Counted from the first letter of the stretch, positions 47,871 to 55,807 are shown. The stretch is 64,000 bases of DNA from Massilia sp. WG5 (GCF_001412595.2 NZ_CP012640.2:1612001-1676000); one strand, 5' to 3'. Numbers and translations are program-made. The notes: a model not told the origin generated them from the letters alone.

Positions 47871-48901
47871 GCATGCCCTCCCCGGCGCCGCCCGACCAGC
47901 ACCATGGCGTCGTCGCGGCGGCGGATGAAATCGCGCATCAGGATGCCCGCCACCAGCACCGGCACGCGCGCGTACAGGCCGGGGTAATCCTCCAGGCTCC
48001 ACTGGGTATGCACGCCGTCCGAATGCAGGATCACGATCGCGCCCGGCGGGCAGTCGGCGGTGAATTCCTGCACCTTGCGCATGTTCGCGCCGACGATGCC
48101 GTTATGCGAGACCAGCGCGCGCCGCGTGGCGCCGTCGTGGACCACGCCGTTGACGTTGCCGATCCCGGCGAAGCGCAGCGCGCCGCCGTCGTACTCGATG
48201 CGCGCCACCGACAGGGCCGCGCCGCGCGTGATTCGCAGCGCCTCGTGCGCCGCCTGCAGCACCTCGGCCGGCGCCGCGGATGGGCGGCGCTCGAGCGCGT
48301 GGATGGCCGCGTGCGCCGCCTTGGCCGCCTCCGGGCCGTGGCCCAGGCCGTCGACGCCCAGCAGCGTGGCGCCATGCCGCCCGCAGCTCGCGGCCCAGCC
48401 GTCGCCGCAGGCATCCTCGCCGCCCATCGGCACGCACAGCGCCCCGATCTCGATGCCGCAGGGTTCCGGCGGCGGGCTGCCGCGCCACAGGCGCATGAAG
48501 AAGGCCGCGCCCCTGTCGCGCATCGACCAGACGTCGAACTCGTCGGACTGGCGGCGCAGCGCGCCCAGGCCGGTGCCGGCAGTGCCGGCGGTCGAGACGC
48601 CGTCCTGGATGCTGGTCGCGAGGTCGGCGATGCCGGGGCCGTCGTCGATCGCCAGCACGTCGATGCCGGCCATGTCCGCGCCGGACTGCGCGCGCATGAC
48701 GTACAGGGTGCCCTCGCCGGCATGCTTGAGGATATTGGTGCCGGCCTCGGTGATGACGATCGCGAGACGCCCCGCCTGGACGTCGTCGAAGCCCAGTTCG
48801 TCGGCCAGTTTCTGGCCTGAACGTCGGGCGGCGGCGATGTCGCTGGCGTGGTTGATCGGGAAGACGAGCTGTGGCGACAGCGAACTGATCAGCGTTTCCA
48901 T
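47867..48901 (-). CDS. RsbT/W-like ATPase fused to a PP2C-type (RsbX/SpoIIE) phosphatase
   Basis: The protein is 344 residues. The N-terminal GHKL ATPase (about 1-140) has TEAGTNILKHAG, DDGPGIADL and GTAGTGLGAL. The C-terminal phosphatase (about 150-340) has the metal-binding pattern GGEDACGDGWAA, GVDGLGHGP and HSDGV. In Bacillus the stand-alone RsbX phosphatase resets RsbR and RsbS; here that function appears fused to a second kinase-like domain. It overlaps rsbT by 13 bases and the next kinase by 4. Confidence 0.88.
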   Translation of the reverse strand: METLISSLSPQLVFPINHASDIAAARRSGQKLADELGFDDVQAGRLAIVITEAGTNILKHAGEGTLYVMRAQSGADMAGIDVLAIDDGPGIADLATSIQDGVSTAGTAGTGLGALRRQSDEFDVWSMRDRGAAFFMRLWRGSPPPEPCGIEIGALCVPMGGEDACGDGWAASCGRHGATLLGVDGLGHGPEAAKAAHAAIHALERRPSAAPAEVLQAAHEALRITRGAALSVARIEYDGGALRFAGIGNVNGVVHDGATRRALVSHNGIVGANMRKVQEFTADCPPGAIVILHSDGVHTQWSLEDYPGLYARVPVLVAGILMRDFIRRRDDAMVLVGRRRGGHA

Positions 48902-49356
48902 TTGACGACAGACACTGCCGTGCCCTCTCCCGGACGGGAATCGATATCGAACTCATCGACCAGGCGCTTGGAGCCGCCCAGGCCGAGACCCAGGCCGCCG
49001 CCGGTCGTGAAACCGTCGCGCAAAGCCTGGTCGAGATCGGGGATGCCCGGCCCATTGTCCACGAAGACCAGGCCGACGCCGCGCCGGAAGCCATCTTCGA
49101 GGGAATCGAGATGGACTTCGCCGCCGCCGCCGTACTTGATCGTATTGCGCGCCAGTTCGCTGGCCGCCGTCACCAGCTTGGTCTGGTCGACCAGCGACAG
49201 GGCAATCGCCACCGCGCGCTCGCGCACGTGCCTGCGCAGCCCCACCACGTCCTCGTCGGAACGCAGAGGCAGGGTCATGCGCGCGGTACGCAGCCGGCTG
49301 TTGCGCTCCAGGAGCGCGGTATCGAAAGCTACTGCGTTATTGAGAGCTGCGCTCAT
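48889..49356 (-). CDS. rsbT: Stressosome switch kinase RsbT
   Basis: The protein is 155 residues, starting at the ATG that shares one base with the rsbS stop (TGATG). It is a GHKL-fold serine/threonine kinase: the N box is ASELARNTIKYG, with DNGPGIPD and the glycine lid FTTGGGLGLGLGG. In the known system RsbT phosphorylates RsbR and RsbS under stress, then leaves the complex to activate an output protein. It carries about 20 extra N-terminal residues compared with Bacillus RsbT. Confidence 0.9.
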   Translation of the reverse strand: MSAALNNAVAFDTALLERNSRLRTARMTLPLRSDEDVVGLRRHVRERAVAIALSLVDQTKLVTAASELARNTIKYGGGGEVHLDSLEDGFRRGVGLVFVDNGPGIPDLDQALRDGFTTGGGLGLGLGGSKRLVDEFDIDSRPGEGTAVSVVKWKR

Positions 49357-49712
49357 CAAAAGTGCGTCTTTCCTAACAGGGTCATGCCCTTTTCCACGTT
49401 AAGTGCCGTCTTCACGCCGTGCAGGGTCAGGCCCAGCTCGACCAGCGTGATCGCCACCGCCGGCTGCATGCCCACCACCACGGTCTGGGCATCGAGCACA
49501 CGCGCCATCGCGGCGGTGTTGCTGATCATACGCCCGATGAAGGAGTCGACCAGGTCGAGCGCCGAGATGTCGATCAGGACGCCCTTGGCATTGTCGCTCA
49601 CGATGCGCTCGGTCAGGTCGTCCTGCAGCGTCATCGCGAGGCGGTCATGCATGTCGACCTGGATCGTCACCAGCAGCAGGTCGCCCATGCGGAGAATCGG
49701 AATACGTTCCAT
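49356..49712 (-). CDS. rsbS: Stressosome scaffold protein RsbS
   Basis: The protein is 118 residues, a single STAS domain of the usual RsbS length. The phosphorylatable Ser57 lies in DLVDSFIGRM, matching the site used by RsbT. It should co-assemble with RsbR into the large stressosome core and hold RsbT in unstressed cells. It lies 7 bases after rsbR. Confidence 0.92.
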   Translation of the reverse strand: MERIPILRMGDLLLVTIQVDMHDRLAMTLQDDLTERIVSDNAKGVLIDISALDLVDSFIGRMISNTAAMARVLDAQTVVVGMQPAVAITLVELGLTLHGVKTALNVEKGMTLLGKTHF

Positions 49713-49719
49713 GCGAGGC

Positions 49720-50580
49720 TCAGGCTTTCTTCATGATCGAGGTGCCGGTGCGCTCGAGCGCGACCACGAAGGCATCGGCCAGGCTGGCCTTGGTCGTCAC
49801 GTCTTCCAGGTTCACGCCGAGGTGGACGATGGTCTGGGCGATCTGCGGGCGGATGCCGCTGATGATGCAGTCCGCGCCCATCAGGCGGGCGGCGGCGATG
49901 GTCTTCATCAGGTGCTGGGCGACCAGGGTGTCGACGGTCGGCACGCCGGTGATGTCGATGATCGCGATGGCCGCGCCGGTGTCGACGATCTTCTGCAGGA
50001 TGTTTTCCATCACGACCTGGGTGCGCGCCGAATCCAGGGTGCCGATCAGCGGCAGCGCCAGGATGCCGTTCCACAGCTTGACCACCGGGGTCGAGAGCTC
50101 GAGCAGTTCCTGCTGCTGGCGCACGATGATCTGGTCGCGGGCGCGCTGGAACACCTCGATGGTGTACAGGCCCAGCTTGTCGAGCAGGGTGCTGAGTACC
50201 CAGGAGGCGTTGGCCAGCACCGCCGGCTCGTTGGCAAAGCCCGCGTTCATGCGGGTGAACAGCGGCTGCTTGAGCGAGAACACGAAGGTCGCGGTTTCGC
50301 TCGGGGTCGAACCGCCCTTGGCGCGGCTCGAGGAGATCTCGGCCAGCAGGTCGCGCACTTCGTCCCACGAGCGGTGTTCGATGTTCTGCAGCTCGCCGCC
50401 GCGGGTGGCATTGCTGAAGGCCGTCAGGAATTGCTGGCAGTGCTTGCGCAGCTGCTCTTTCGAGACCGCATTGGACCGGACCGTCAGCGCATCCAGCTGG
50501 GCCACCCATTCGGCGCCGATCTCGGCCTCGTGTTCCTGGATGATCTGGCTGATGCGGGTAGCGTAGTCCTGAGTGGTCAT
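49720..50580 (-). CDS. rsbR: Stressosome sensor/scaffold protein RsbR
   Basis: The protein is 286 residues. The N-terminal half (1-150) is an all-helical sensor domain (RsbRD-like, not an obvious globin or PAS). The C-terminal STAS domain (about 155-280) has IDITGVPTVDTLVAQHL and SGIRPQIAQTIV. Thr218 and Thr250 are the expected RsbT phosphorylation sites by pattern. It is the first gene of the operon, with AAAGGA upstream of the ATG. The signal sensed is unknown. No sigma-B-type gene is present in the operon. Confidence 0.92.
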   Translation of the reverse strand: MTTQDYATRISQIIQEHEAEIGAEWVAQLDALTVRSNAVSKEQLRKHCQQFLTAFSNATRGGELQNIEHRSWDEVRDLLAEISSSRAKGGSTPSETATFVFSLKQPLFTRMNAGFANEPAVLANASWVLSTLLDKLGLYTIEVFQRARDQIIVRQQQELLELSTPVVKLWNGILALPLIGTLDSARTQVVMENILQKIVDTGAAIAIIDITGVPTVDTLVAQHLMKTIAAARLMGADCIISGIRPQIAQTIVHLGVNLEDVTTKASLADAFVVALERTGTSIMKKA

Positions 50581-50623
50581 CTTTCTTTTTCCTTTAGGTG
50601 CTTGGACGGTAAAGAGCCTTTTA

Positions 50624-50663
50624 TGTCACATGACAAGGCCATTCTGTTAAATGACTAACTATA
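50624..50663 (-). promoter_or_regulatory. Candidate promoter/operator region of the stressosome operon
   Basis: Reading the minus strand, TATAGT at 50663-50658 could serve as a -10 box in an AT-rich stretch. The perfect palindrome TGTCA-TG-TGACA lies at 50635-50624, between it and the rsbR start. The palindrome may be an operator in the leader. I could not place a convincing -35 box. Confidence 0.35.
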
Positions 50664-50756
50664 CCATTCCTTTCCTTGATGACACGACACGATTGCGTGC
50701 GTCGCTTTTTATTTTTGACTTACAGTCGGGTTTGCCAATTCTTTATGGAATCGACG

Positions 50757-51197
50757 ATGAGTCTACAAAACCTGCTGGAGATCGGCAGCCTCGACAAGGC
50801 TGAACCGCGGCGCGACGACATCCAGCGCCTGCTGGCCGCCGCCGAGCGCAACCTGAACGACGCCGCCGTCACCGCCATCAGCGACGAAAACCGCTTCGAT
50901 GCGGCCTACAAGTGCGTGATGCAATGTGCCATCGCGGGCCTGCTGGCGAACGGCTACCGCACCTCGACCAGCAAGCCGGGCCACCACCAGACCGCGATCC
51001 AGTCGCTGCCGACCACCATCGGCCTCGACAATACAACCATGGTCGAGCTGGACGAGCTACGGAAGCTGCGCAATTGCGACGACTACGAAGGCGACCCGGT
51101 CAGCCCCGCCGCGGTCGAAGAAGCGCAGGCGCATGCGAAAGCCCTGCTCGCCCGGGTCAGGGACTGGCTGGGGGAGCATCATCCTGGGTTGGTTTGA
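50757..51197 (+). CDS. HEPN-like domain protein
   Basis: I prefer the ATG at 50757 with GGAA at ribosome-site distance (146 residues). The protein is all-helical, with RFDAAYKCVMQCAIAGLLANGYR and LDELRKLRNCDDYEGD. The LRNxxxY-type segment resembles HEPN proteins of the toxin-antitoxin and stress group, but the full Rx4-6H RNase motif is not obvious. No nucleotidyltransferase (MNT) partner is next to it. It is divergent from rsbR, and the two share a 176-base promoter region. Confidence 0.6.
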   Translation: MSLQNLLEIGSLDKAEPRRDDIQRLLAAAERNLNDAAVTAISDENRFDAAYKCVMQCAIAGLLANGYRTSTSKPGHHQTAIQSLPTTIGLDNTTMVELDELRKLRNCDDYEGDPVSPAAVEEAQAHAKALLARVRDWLGEHHPGLV

Positions 51198-51277
51198 GGG
51201 TGGGTTGCCGGGCAACAAACCGGGCTGCTTGGGCCTAGGCCATCATCCGCTTTGTCCCTTTAAAGTGGAGAAAGCAA

Positions 51278-52009
51278 ATGGCGGAACAGGCATCGATGTC
51301 TGCGCTGGACAGGTGGAAAAACAATCTACGTAGCGCAATCGACTCACCCAAATGGAATGACTACGATTGCGAAATCAAAACCGCGGTCGAGGAATACAAT
51401 CGCCATCTCGGCAATACTCCGGGCTTCCGAGCACTCGACTGGAAGCTCATCAAGGCCATGGTCTGGGTGGAAACAGGCGCCGAGAATGCTGAGTGGAAAA
51501 CCAAACCCATGCAGATAGGTGTGAATGGCGATCCGGGGCTGGCTTCGCTCCTTCGCGGGAATGAAGGTGGCGACCTGATCATTCCTCCACTGTGGCAGGG
51601 GCGATTGACGGCGGGTTCCGCGCGAACGATACCCGCCCATAATATCCGTGCAGGGATCGGTTATCTGCTCATGCGCATGGCGAACTTTGAGCACCGAAGC
51701 GTCCAAAGTGACCAGACCGTACTGAACGTCGCCGTCAAGGCCGGCGACAATCTGGACAAGATCGCCAAAACTCAAGGGACGACTACGGAAATGCTGAGGA
51801 AGTTGAATCCCACCGCGTCAGTCTTGCGTCCCGGATTGGCACTCAGGTATCAGAAGGCGTCGGTCAAGCGTGTCATAACAGGGTGGCGTCTGATTACTAC
51901 CAGTTTGATTGCACAGCGATACAACGGCGGAGGTGATCCAAACTATGCGAGGAAGCTCGACTTCGCGTTTGCTTTGCTCACCAATCGAAAGGAAGCAACA
52001 TGCGGATGA
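51278..52009 (+). CDS. Lysozyme-fold (SLT-like) protein with inserted LysM, no signal peptide; candidate muramidase effector
   Basis: The protein is 243 residues, starting behind GGAG. Residues about 30-130 look like a lytic transglycosylase/lysozyme core, with a likely catalytic Glu65 (MVWVETGAEN), PMQIG and AGIGYLLMRM. A LysM unit occupies about 138-182 (VKAGDNLDKIAKTQGTTTEM). The typical final helix of the SLT fold appears after it (QRYNGGGDPNYARKLDF). The N terminus is hydrophilic with no export signal. G+C is visibly near 50 percent against about 67 in neighbours. It overlaps by 10 bases a gene for an exported lysozyme inhibitor. A phage-type endolysin is the alternative reading. Confidence 0.75.
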   Translation: MAEQASMSALDRWKNNLRSAIDSPKWNDYDCEIKTAVEEYNRHLGNTPGFRALDWKLIKAMVWVETGAENAEWKTKPMQIGVNGDPGLASLLRGNEGGDLIIPPLWQGRLTAGSARTIPAHNIRAGIGYLLMRMANFEHRSVQSDQTVLNVAVKAGDNLDKIAKTQGTTTEMLRKLNPTASVLRPGLALRYQKASVKRVITGWRLITTSLIAQRYNGGGDPNYARKLDFAFALLTNRKEATCG

Positions 52010-52425
52010 TTTCTGTCTTAGCAGTGACTTTGCTGATCCCGTTGGCTTCGACCGCTGCGCCTGCTAGTCAGCAAAATGCTCTTGACGAGTGCGGCGCCAA
52101 CTCACAAGCCGGCATGCGCGAGTGTTTAGGCAGGAAGGCTATTGATAGCCAAACTTTGTTGAAGCGTGCCGAGGGCAATGCTATTGCCGCCTTAGGCCAA
52201 TGGGACGAGGATGCCAAGTACGTGACGCTCGCGAAAAAGAAGCTCGACACCTCGGGTAAGGCGTTCGAACAGTATAGGGAAGCGCAATGCGCACTTGCCT
52301 CATCGCTTGGCGGAGGCGCTGTTACCAGTGCGCTTGAATTGCGCCGCCTGGCCTGCGTGATCGCGTTGAATAATGAGCGCGCAGCTTCGCTCGCAAGTAG
52401 TGTTACCGACCTTCCACGACGCTAA
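52000..52425 (+). CDS. Exported LprI-type lysozyme inhibitor
   Basis: The protein is 141 residues with a signal peptide (about 1-20, ending STAAPA) and a strong AAGGA ribosome site. The mature protein has four cysteines (31, 42, 97, 119) and the DUF1311/LprI pattern: ALDECGANSQAGMRECLGRK, then a helical pair ending in REAQCALASS and LRRLACVIALNNERAASL. LprI-type proteins block lysozymes in the periplasm. Overlap with the muramidase-like gene suggests it protects the producer (inference). G+C is low, as in its partner. Confidence 0.78.
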   Translation: MRMISVLAVTLLIPLASTAAPASQQNALDECGANSQAGMRECLGRKAIDSQTLLKRAEGNAIAALGQWDEDAKYVTLAKKKLDTSGKAFEQYREAQCALASSLGGGAVTSALELRRLACVIALNNERAASLASSVTDLPRR

Positions 52426-52443
52426 GCGAGCCGAGCGGGAAAT

Positions 52444-52478
52444 AAAAAAACCGCCAGGCTCACGCACTGGCGGTTTTT
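52444..52478. terminator. Bidirectional terminator between the inhibitor gene and pnp
   Basis: A run of A, CCGCCAG, a 9-base loop, CTGGCGG and TTTTT form an intrinsic terminator readable in both directions. It serves the LprI-type gene on the plus strand and pnp on the minus strand. Confidence 0.88.
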
Positions 52479-52519
52479 ACATTCAGCCAGCCGCCGAAGC
52501 GGCCAGCTCAGAGAGCAGC

Positions 52520-54631
52520 TTACTGCGCCGCGCCCGCCGCCGCGTCATCCGCGGCTGCAGCCTTCATCGACAGCTTCAGGCGGCCGCGCTCGTCGGTCTC
52601 GAGGACCTTCACGCGCACTTGCTGGCCTTCCTTCAGGTAGTCGGCCACGGCGTTGACGCGCTCGTTGGCGATCTGCGAGATGTGCAGCAGGCCGTCCTTG
52701 CCCGGCATGACCTGGACGATGGCGCCGAAGTCCAGCAGCTTCAGCACGGTGCCGTCGTAGGTCTTGCCCACTTCGACCGATGCGGTCAGCTCTTCGATGC
52801 GGCGCTTGGCTTCCTGGCCGGCGGCGGCGTCGACCGAGGCGATGGTCACGATGCCTTCGTCGGTGATGTCGATCTGGGTGCCGGTCTCTTCGGTCAGCGC
52901 GCGAATGACTGCGCCGCCCTTGCCGATCACGTCACGGATCTTTTCCGGATTGATCTTGATGGTGATCAGGCGCGGTGCGAAGTCCGACAGCTCGGTCTTC
53001 ACGGTCGGCATGGCCTTCTGCATCTCGGCCAGGATGTGCTGGCGGCCTTCCTTGGCCTGGGCCAGCGCCACCTGCATGATTTCCTTGGTGATGCCCTGGA
53101 TCTTGATGTCCATCTGCAGCGCGGTGATGCCGTTGGCGGTGCCGGCCACCTTGAAGTCCATGTCGCCCAGGTGGTCTTCATCGCCCAGGATGTCGGTCAG
53201 GACGGCGAACTTGCCGCCTTCCTTGATCAGGCCCATGGCGATGCCGGCCACGTGCGCCTTCATCGGCACGCCGGCGTCCATCAGCGCCAGGCAGCCGCCG
53301 CAGACGGAGGCCATCGACGAGGAGCCGTTCGACTCGGTGATTTCCGAGACCAGGCGCACCGAGTAGCTGAACTCGTCCGGCGCCGGCAGCGCAGCGACCA
53401 GCGCGCGCTTGGCCAGGCGGCCGTGGCCGATTTCGCGGCGCTTCGGGGTGCCCACACGGCCGGTTTCGCCGGTGGCGAACGGAGGCATGTTGTAGTGCAT
53501 CATGAAGTCGTCGGTGTACTCGCCCATCAGCGCGTCGATCTTCTGGCTGTCGCGGCCGGTGCCGAGGGTGGCGATGACCAGCGCCTGGGTTTCACCGCGG
53601 GTGAACAGGGCCGAGCCGTGGGTACGCGGCAGGACGCTGGTGCGGATCGAGATCGGACGCACGGTGCGGGTGTCGCGGCCGTCGATGCGCGGCTCGCCTT
53701 CCAGGATCTGCGAACGCACGACCTTGGCTTCCATGTCGAACAGGATGTTGCCGACTTCGGCGCTATCCGCTTCGATGCCCTGCTCCTGCAGGCCTGCCAT
53801 CACTTCGCCCGACAGCGACTTCAGCTTCTGCTGGCGCGCCGACTTTTCGCGGGTCTGGTAGGCGTCACGCACCTTGGCTTCGGCCAGCTGGGCGACTTGT
53901 GCGATCAGGGTTTCGTTCTTCGGCGCCGGGCTCCACTCGACTTCCGGCTTGCCGCCTTCTTCGACCAGGGCGTGGATCGCGTCGATCACGGCCTTCATCT
54001 GCTCATGGCCGTAGACGACCGCGCCCAGCATGATTTCTTCCGACAGCTGCTGGGCTTCGGATTCGACCATCAGCACGGCGTGCTCGGTACCGGCGACGAC
54101 CAGGTCCATCTGCGAGGTCTTCAGCTGGGTGGTGCTCGGGTTCAGGATGTACTGGCCATTCGAATAGCCGACACGGGCGGCGCCGATCGGGCCGCTGAAC
54201 GGGATGCCGGCCACGCACAGGGCGGCCGAAGCGCCGATCATCGCAGGGATGTCCGGATCGATCTCAGGATTCACGGACAGCACGTGGATGATGACCTGGA
54301 CTTCGTTCAGGTAACCTTCCGGGAACAGCGGGCGGATCGGACGGTCGATCAGGCGCGACGTCAGGGTCTCCTTCTCCGACGGACGGCCTTCGCGCTTGAA
54401 GAAGCCACCCGGGATCTTGCCGGCGGCGTAGCTCTTCTCGATGTAGTCGACGGTCAGCGGGAAGAAATCCTGGCCCGGCTTGGCGTCCTTCTTGGCCACC
54501 ACGGTTGCCAGGACAACGGTGTCCTCGACCGACACGAGGACGGCGCCGCTGGCCTGGCGAGCGATTTCGCCGGTCTCCAGGGTCACGGTATGGTCGCCGT
54601 ACTGGAAGGTTTTCGTAACTTTGTTAAACAT
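52520..54631 (-). CDS. pnp: Polyribonucleotide nucleotidyltransferase (PNPase)
   Basis: The protein is 703 residues, the standard length. Two RNase PH domains (about 1-230 and 310-545) flank a helical domain, followed by KH ([20 protein letters not shown]) and S1 ([20 protein letters not shown]). [14 protein letters not shown] and [12 protein letters not shown] are typical of the first domain. It degrades RNA 3' to 5' with phosphate and takes part in mRNA turnover. It lies downstream of rpsO, as in most bacteria, but separated by a terminator and an inverted repeat. Confidence 0.98.
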   Translation of the reverse strand: MFNKVTKTFQYGDHTVTLETGEIARQASGAVLVSVEDTVVLATVVAKKDAKPGQDFFPLTVDYIEKSYAAGKIPGGFFKREGRPSEKETLTSRLIDRPIRPLFPEGYLNEVQVIIHVLSVNPEIDPDIPAMIGASAALCVAGIPFSGPIGAARVGYSNGQYILNPSTTQLKTSQMDLVVAGTEHAVLMVESEAQQLSEEIMLGAVVYGHEQMKAVIDAIHALVEEGGKPEVEWSPAPKNETLIAQVAQLAEAKVRDAYQTREKSARQQKLKSLSGEVMAGLQEQGIEADSAEVGNILFDMEAKVVRSQILEGEPRIDGRDTRTVRPISIRTSVLPRTHGSALFTRGETQALVIATLGTGRDSQKIDALMGEYTDDFMMHYNMPPFATGETGRVGTPKRREIGHGRLAKRALVAALPAPDEFSYSVRLVSEITESNGSSSMASVCGGCLALMDAGVPMKAHVAGIAMGLIKEGGKFAVLTDILGDEDHLGDMDFKVAGTANGITALQMDIKIQGITKEIMQVALAQAKEGRQHILAEMQKAMPTVKTELSDFAPRLITIKINPEKIRDVIGKGGAVIRALTEETGTQIDITDEGIVTIASVDAAAGQEAKRRIEELTASVEVGKTYDGTVLKLLDFGAIVQVMPGKDGLLHISQIANERVNAVADYLKEGQQVRVKVLETDERGRLKLSMKAAAADDAAAGAAQ

Positions 54632-54689
54632 GGGTAATCCCTTTCTATTTGCCGACAGAATTTCAGGCGCTGTCGTTCACCTCACCACA

Positions 54690-54765
54690 GTTTTTGTTTT
54701 GGGAAACCGGGGTCAGATCCCGGTGTTCAGGGTGGGCTCTGACCCCGGTTTCCCAAAACAAAAAC
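54690..54765. repeat. 28-bp perfect inverted repeat between rpsO and pnp
   Basis: The left arm 54690-54717 and right arm 54738-54765 are perfect reverse complements (GGGAAACCGGGGTCAGA at the heart) around a 20-base spacer. It can form a very stable hairpin in the pnp leader. rpsO-pnp leaders are processed by RNase III at hairpins in other bacteria, but the sequence also looks like a mobile palindromic unit. Confidence 0.85.
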
Positions 54766-54800
54766 AAAAAATGCCTGCGGCAGTCGGGCTGACGCAGGCA
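54766..54800 (-). terminator. rpsO intrinsic terminator
   Basis: On the minus strand TGCCTGCG and CGCAGGCA pair around 13 bases and are followed by TTTTTTG. It lies 35 bases after the rpsO stop. Confidence 0.85.
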
Positions 54801-54834
54801 CTTCGTGATCAAGCCGATTGGCTCAATGCGTAGA

Positions 54835-55104
54835 TTACTTACGCAGACCGAGCTTGGCGATCAGGTCGCGGTAACGGTTCAGATCTTTGTTCTTCAGGTA
54901 AGCCAGCAGGCTCTTACGACGGTTGACCATCATGATCAGGCCGCGGCGCGAGTGGTGGTCTTTCTTGTGTTCCTTGAAGTGGCCGTTCAGCTCGTTGATG
55001 CGTGCGGTCAGCAGTGCAACCTGGACTTCCGGCGAACCGGTGTCTTTGTCGCCACGTGCGTTATCCGCGATGATGGCGGCTTTGTTGATGTGTTCTACGG
55101 ACAT
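54835..55104 (-). CDS. rpsO: 30S ribosomal protein S15
   Basis: The protein is 89 residues, starting at the ATG ending at 55104 behind AAAGGT. The family pattern is clear: [34 protein letters not shown] and [12 protein letters not shown]. It binds the central domain of 16S rRNA. It precedes pnp on the same strand. Confidence 0.98.
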   Translation of the reverse strand: MSVEHINKAAIIADNARGDKDTGSPEVQVALLTARINELNGHFKEHKKDHHSRRGLIMMVNRRKSLLAYLKNKDLNRYRDLIAKLGLRK

Positions 55105-55291
55105 GATGTTACCTTTCACATGCGGTGCAAGAGTCGGAACCCAGCGCACCGTGAATTGTTAAAAAACTTGGCCTCGAAAGCCAAGACCGGGAAGTATAGG
55201 GGAAAATGACGGGTGAAGCCAGTATTTCCTCGGCTTCGCTACAATAGGCGGGTTGGCATTGCCGTTCTGGCATGCTCCAAGGATTAAAACG

Positions 55292-55807
55292 ATGAAAAGA
55301 ACCCACAAGAACTTCGCAAGACCCGCCATCGCCCTGGCGCTCATCCTGACCCTGTCCGCGTGCGCGCCGCTGGTGCGCAGGACGCCCGCGGTCGGCGCCC
55401 CGCTGTCCGAGGTGACGGCCAAGCTCGGCCAGCCGAACGCCGTGTATCCGGACCCGGCCGGCGGCCAGATACTGGAATACCGCGGCCAGCCGATGGGCCA
55501 GTTCCAGCACATGGCGCGCATCGGCGCGGACGGCCGGCTGCTATCCTACGAACAGGTGCTGACCAGCGAGAATTTCGCGAAGATCGAGATCGGCGTCTGG
55601 AACAAGGACGAGGTCCTGCGCCACTTCGGCCGCCCGGCCGAGGTGATGCGTTCGCGCCTGGAAGAAGGCGAGATCTGGTCCTACCGCTACAAGGAACAGG
55701 GCCTGTGGAACTCGATGATGAACGTGGACTTCAATGCGCGCGGCACGGTGCTGCGCGTGTTCAACAGCCCGGATCCGGTGCTCGACGACCGCTACCGGGG
55801 ACTGTAA
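55292..55807 (+). CDS. Lipoprotein with BamE-like repeats, copy 1
   Basis: The protein is 171 residues, starting behind AAGGA. The lipobox is LSAC after a signal peptide. The mature part reads GAPLSEVTAKLGQP, a pattern seen in BamE/SmpA-OmlA-like domains, then ILEYRGQPMGQ, a DGRLLSYEQVLTSENFAKI segment, a second unit VLRHFGRPAEV, and WSYRYKEQGLWNSMM. Outer-membrane lipid anchoring is likely. The function is not known. A close paralogue starts 31 bases downstream. Confidence 0.75.
   Translation: MKRTHKNFARPAIALALILTLSACAPLVRRTPAVGAPLSEVTAKLGQPNAVYPDPAGGQILEYRGQPMGQFQHMARIGADGRLLSYEQVLTSENFAKIEIGVWNKDEVLRHFGRPAEVMRSRLEEGEIWSYRYKEQGLWNSMMNVDFNARGTVLRVFNSPDPVLDDRYRGL

Noticed and set aside
52373..54637. 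Long plus-strand frame (about 750 codons) opposite pnp
   Set aside because: It is a codon-bias shadow of PNPase, and it starts inside the LprI-type gene without a ribosome site.
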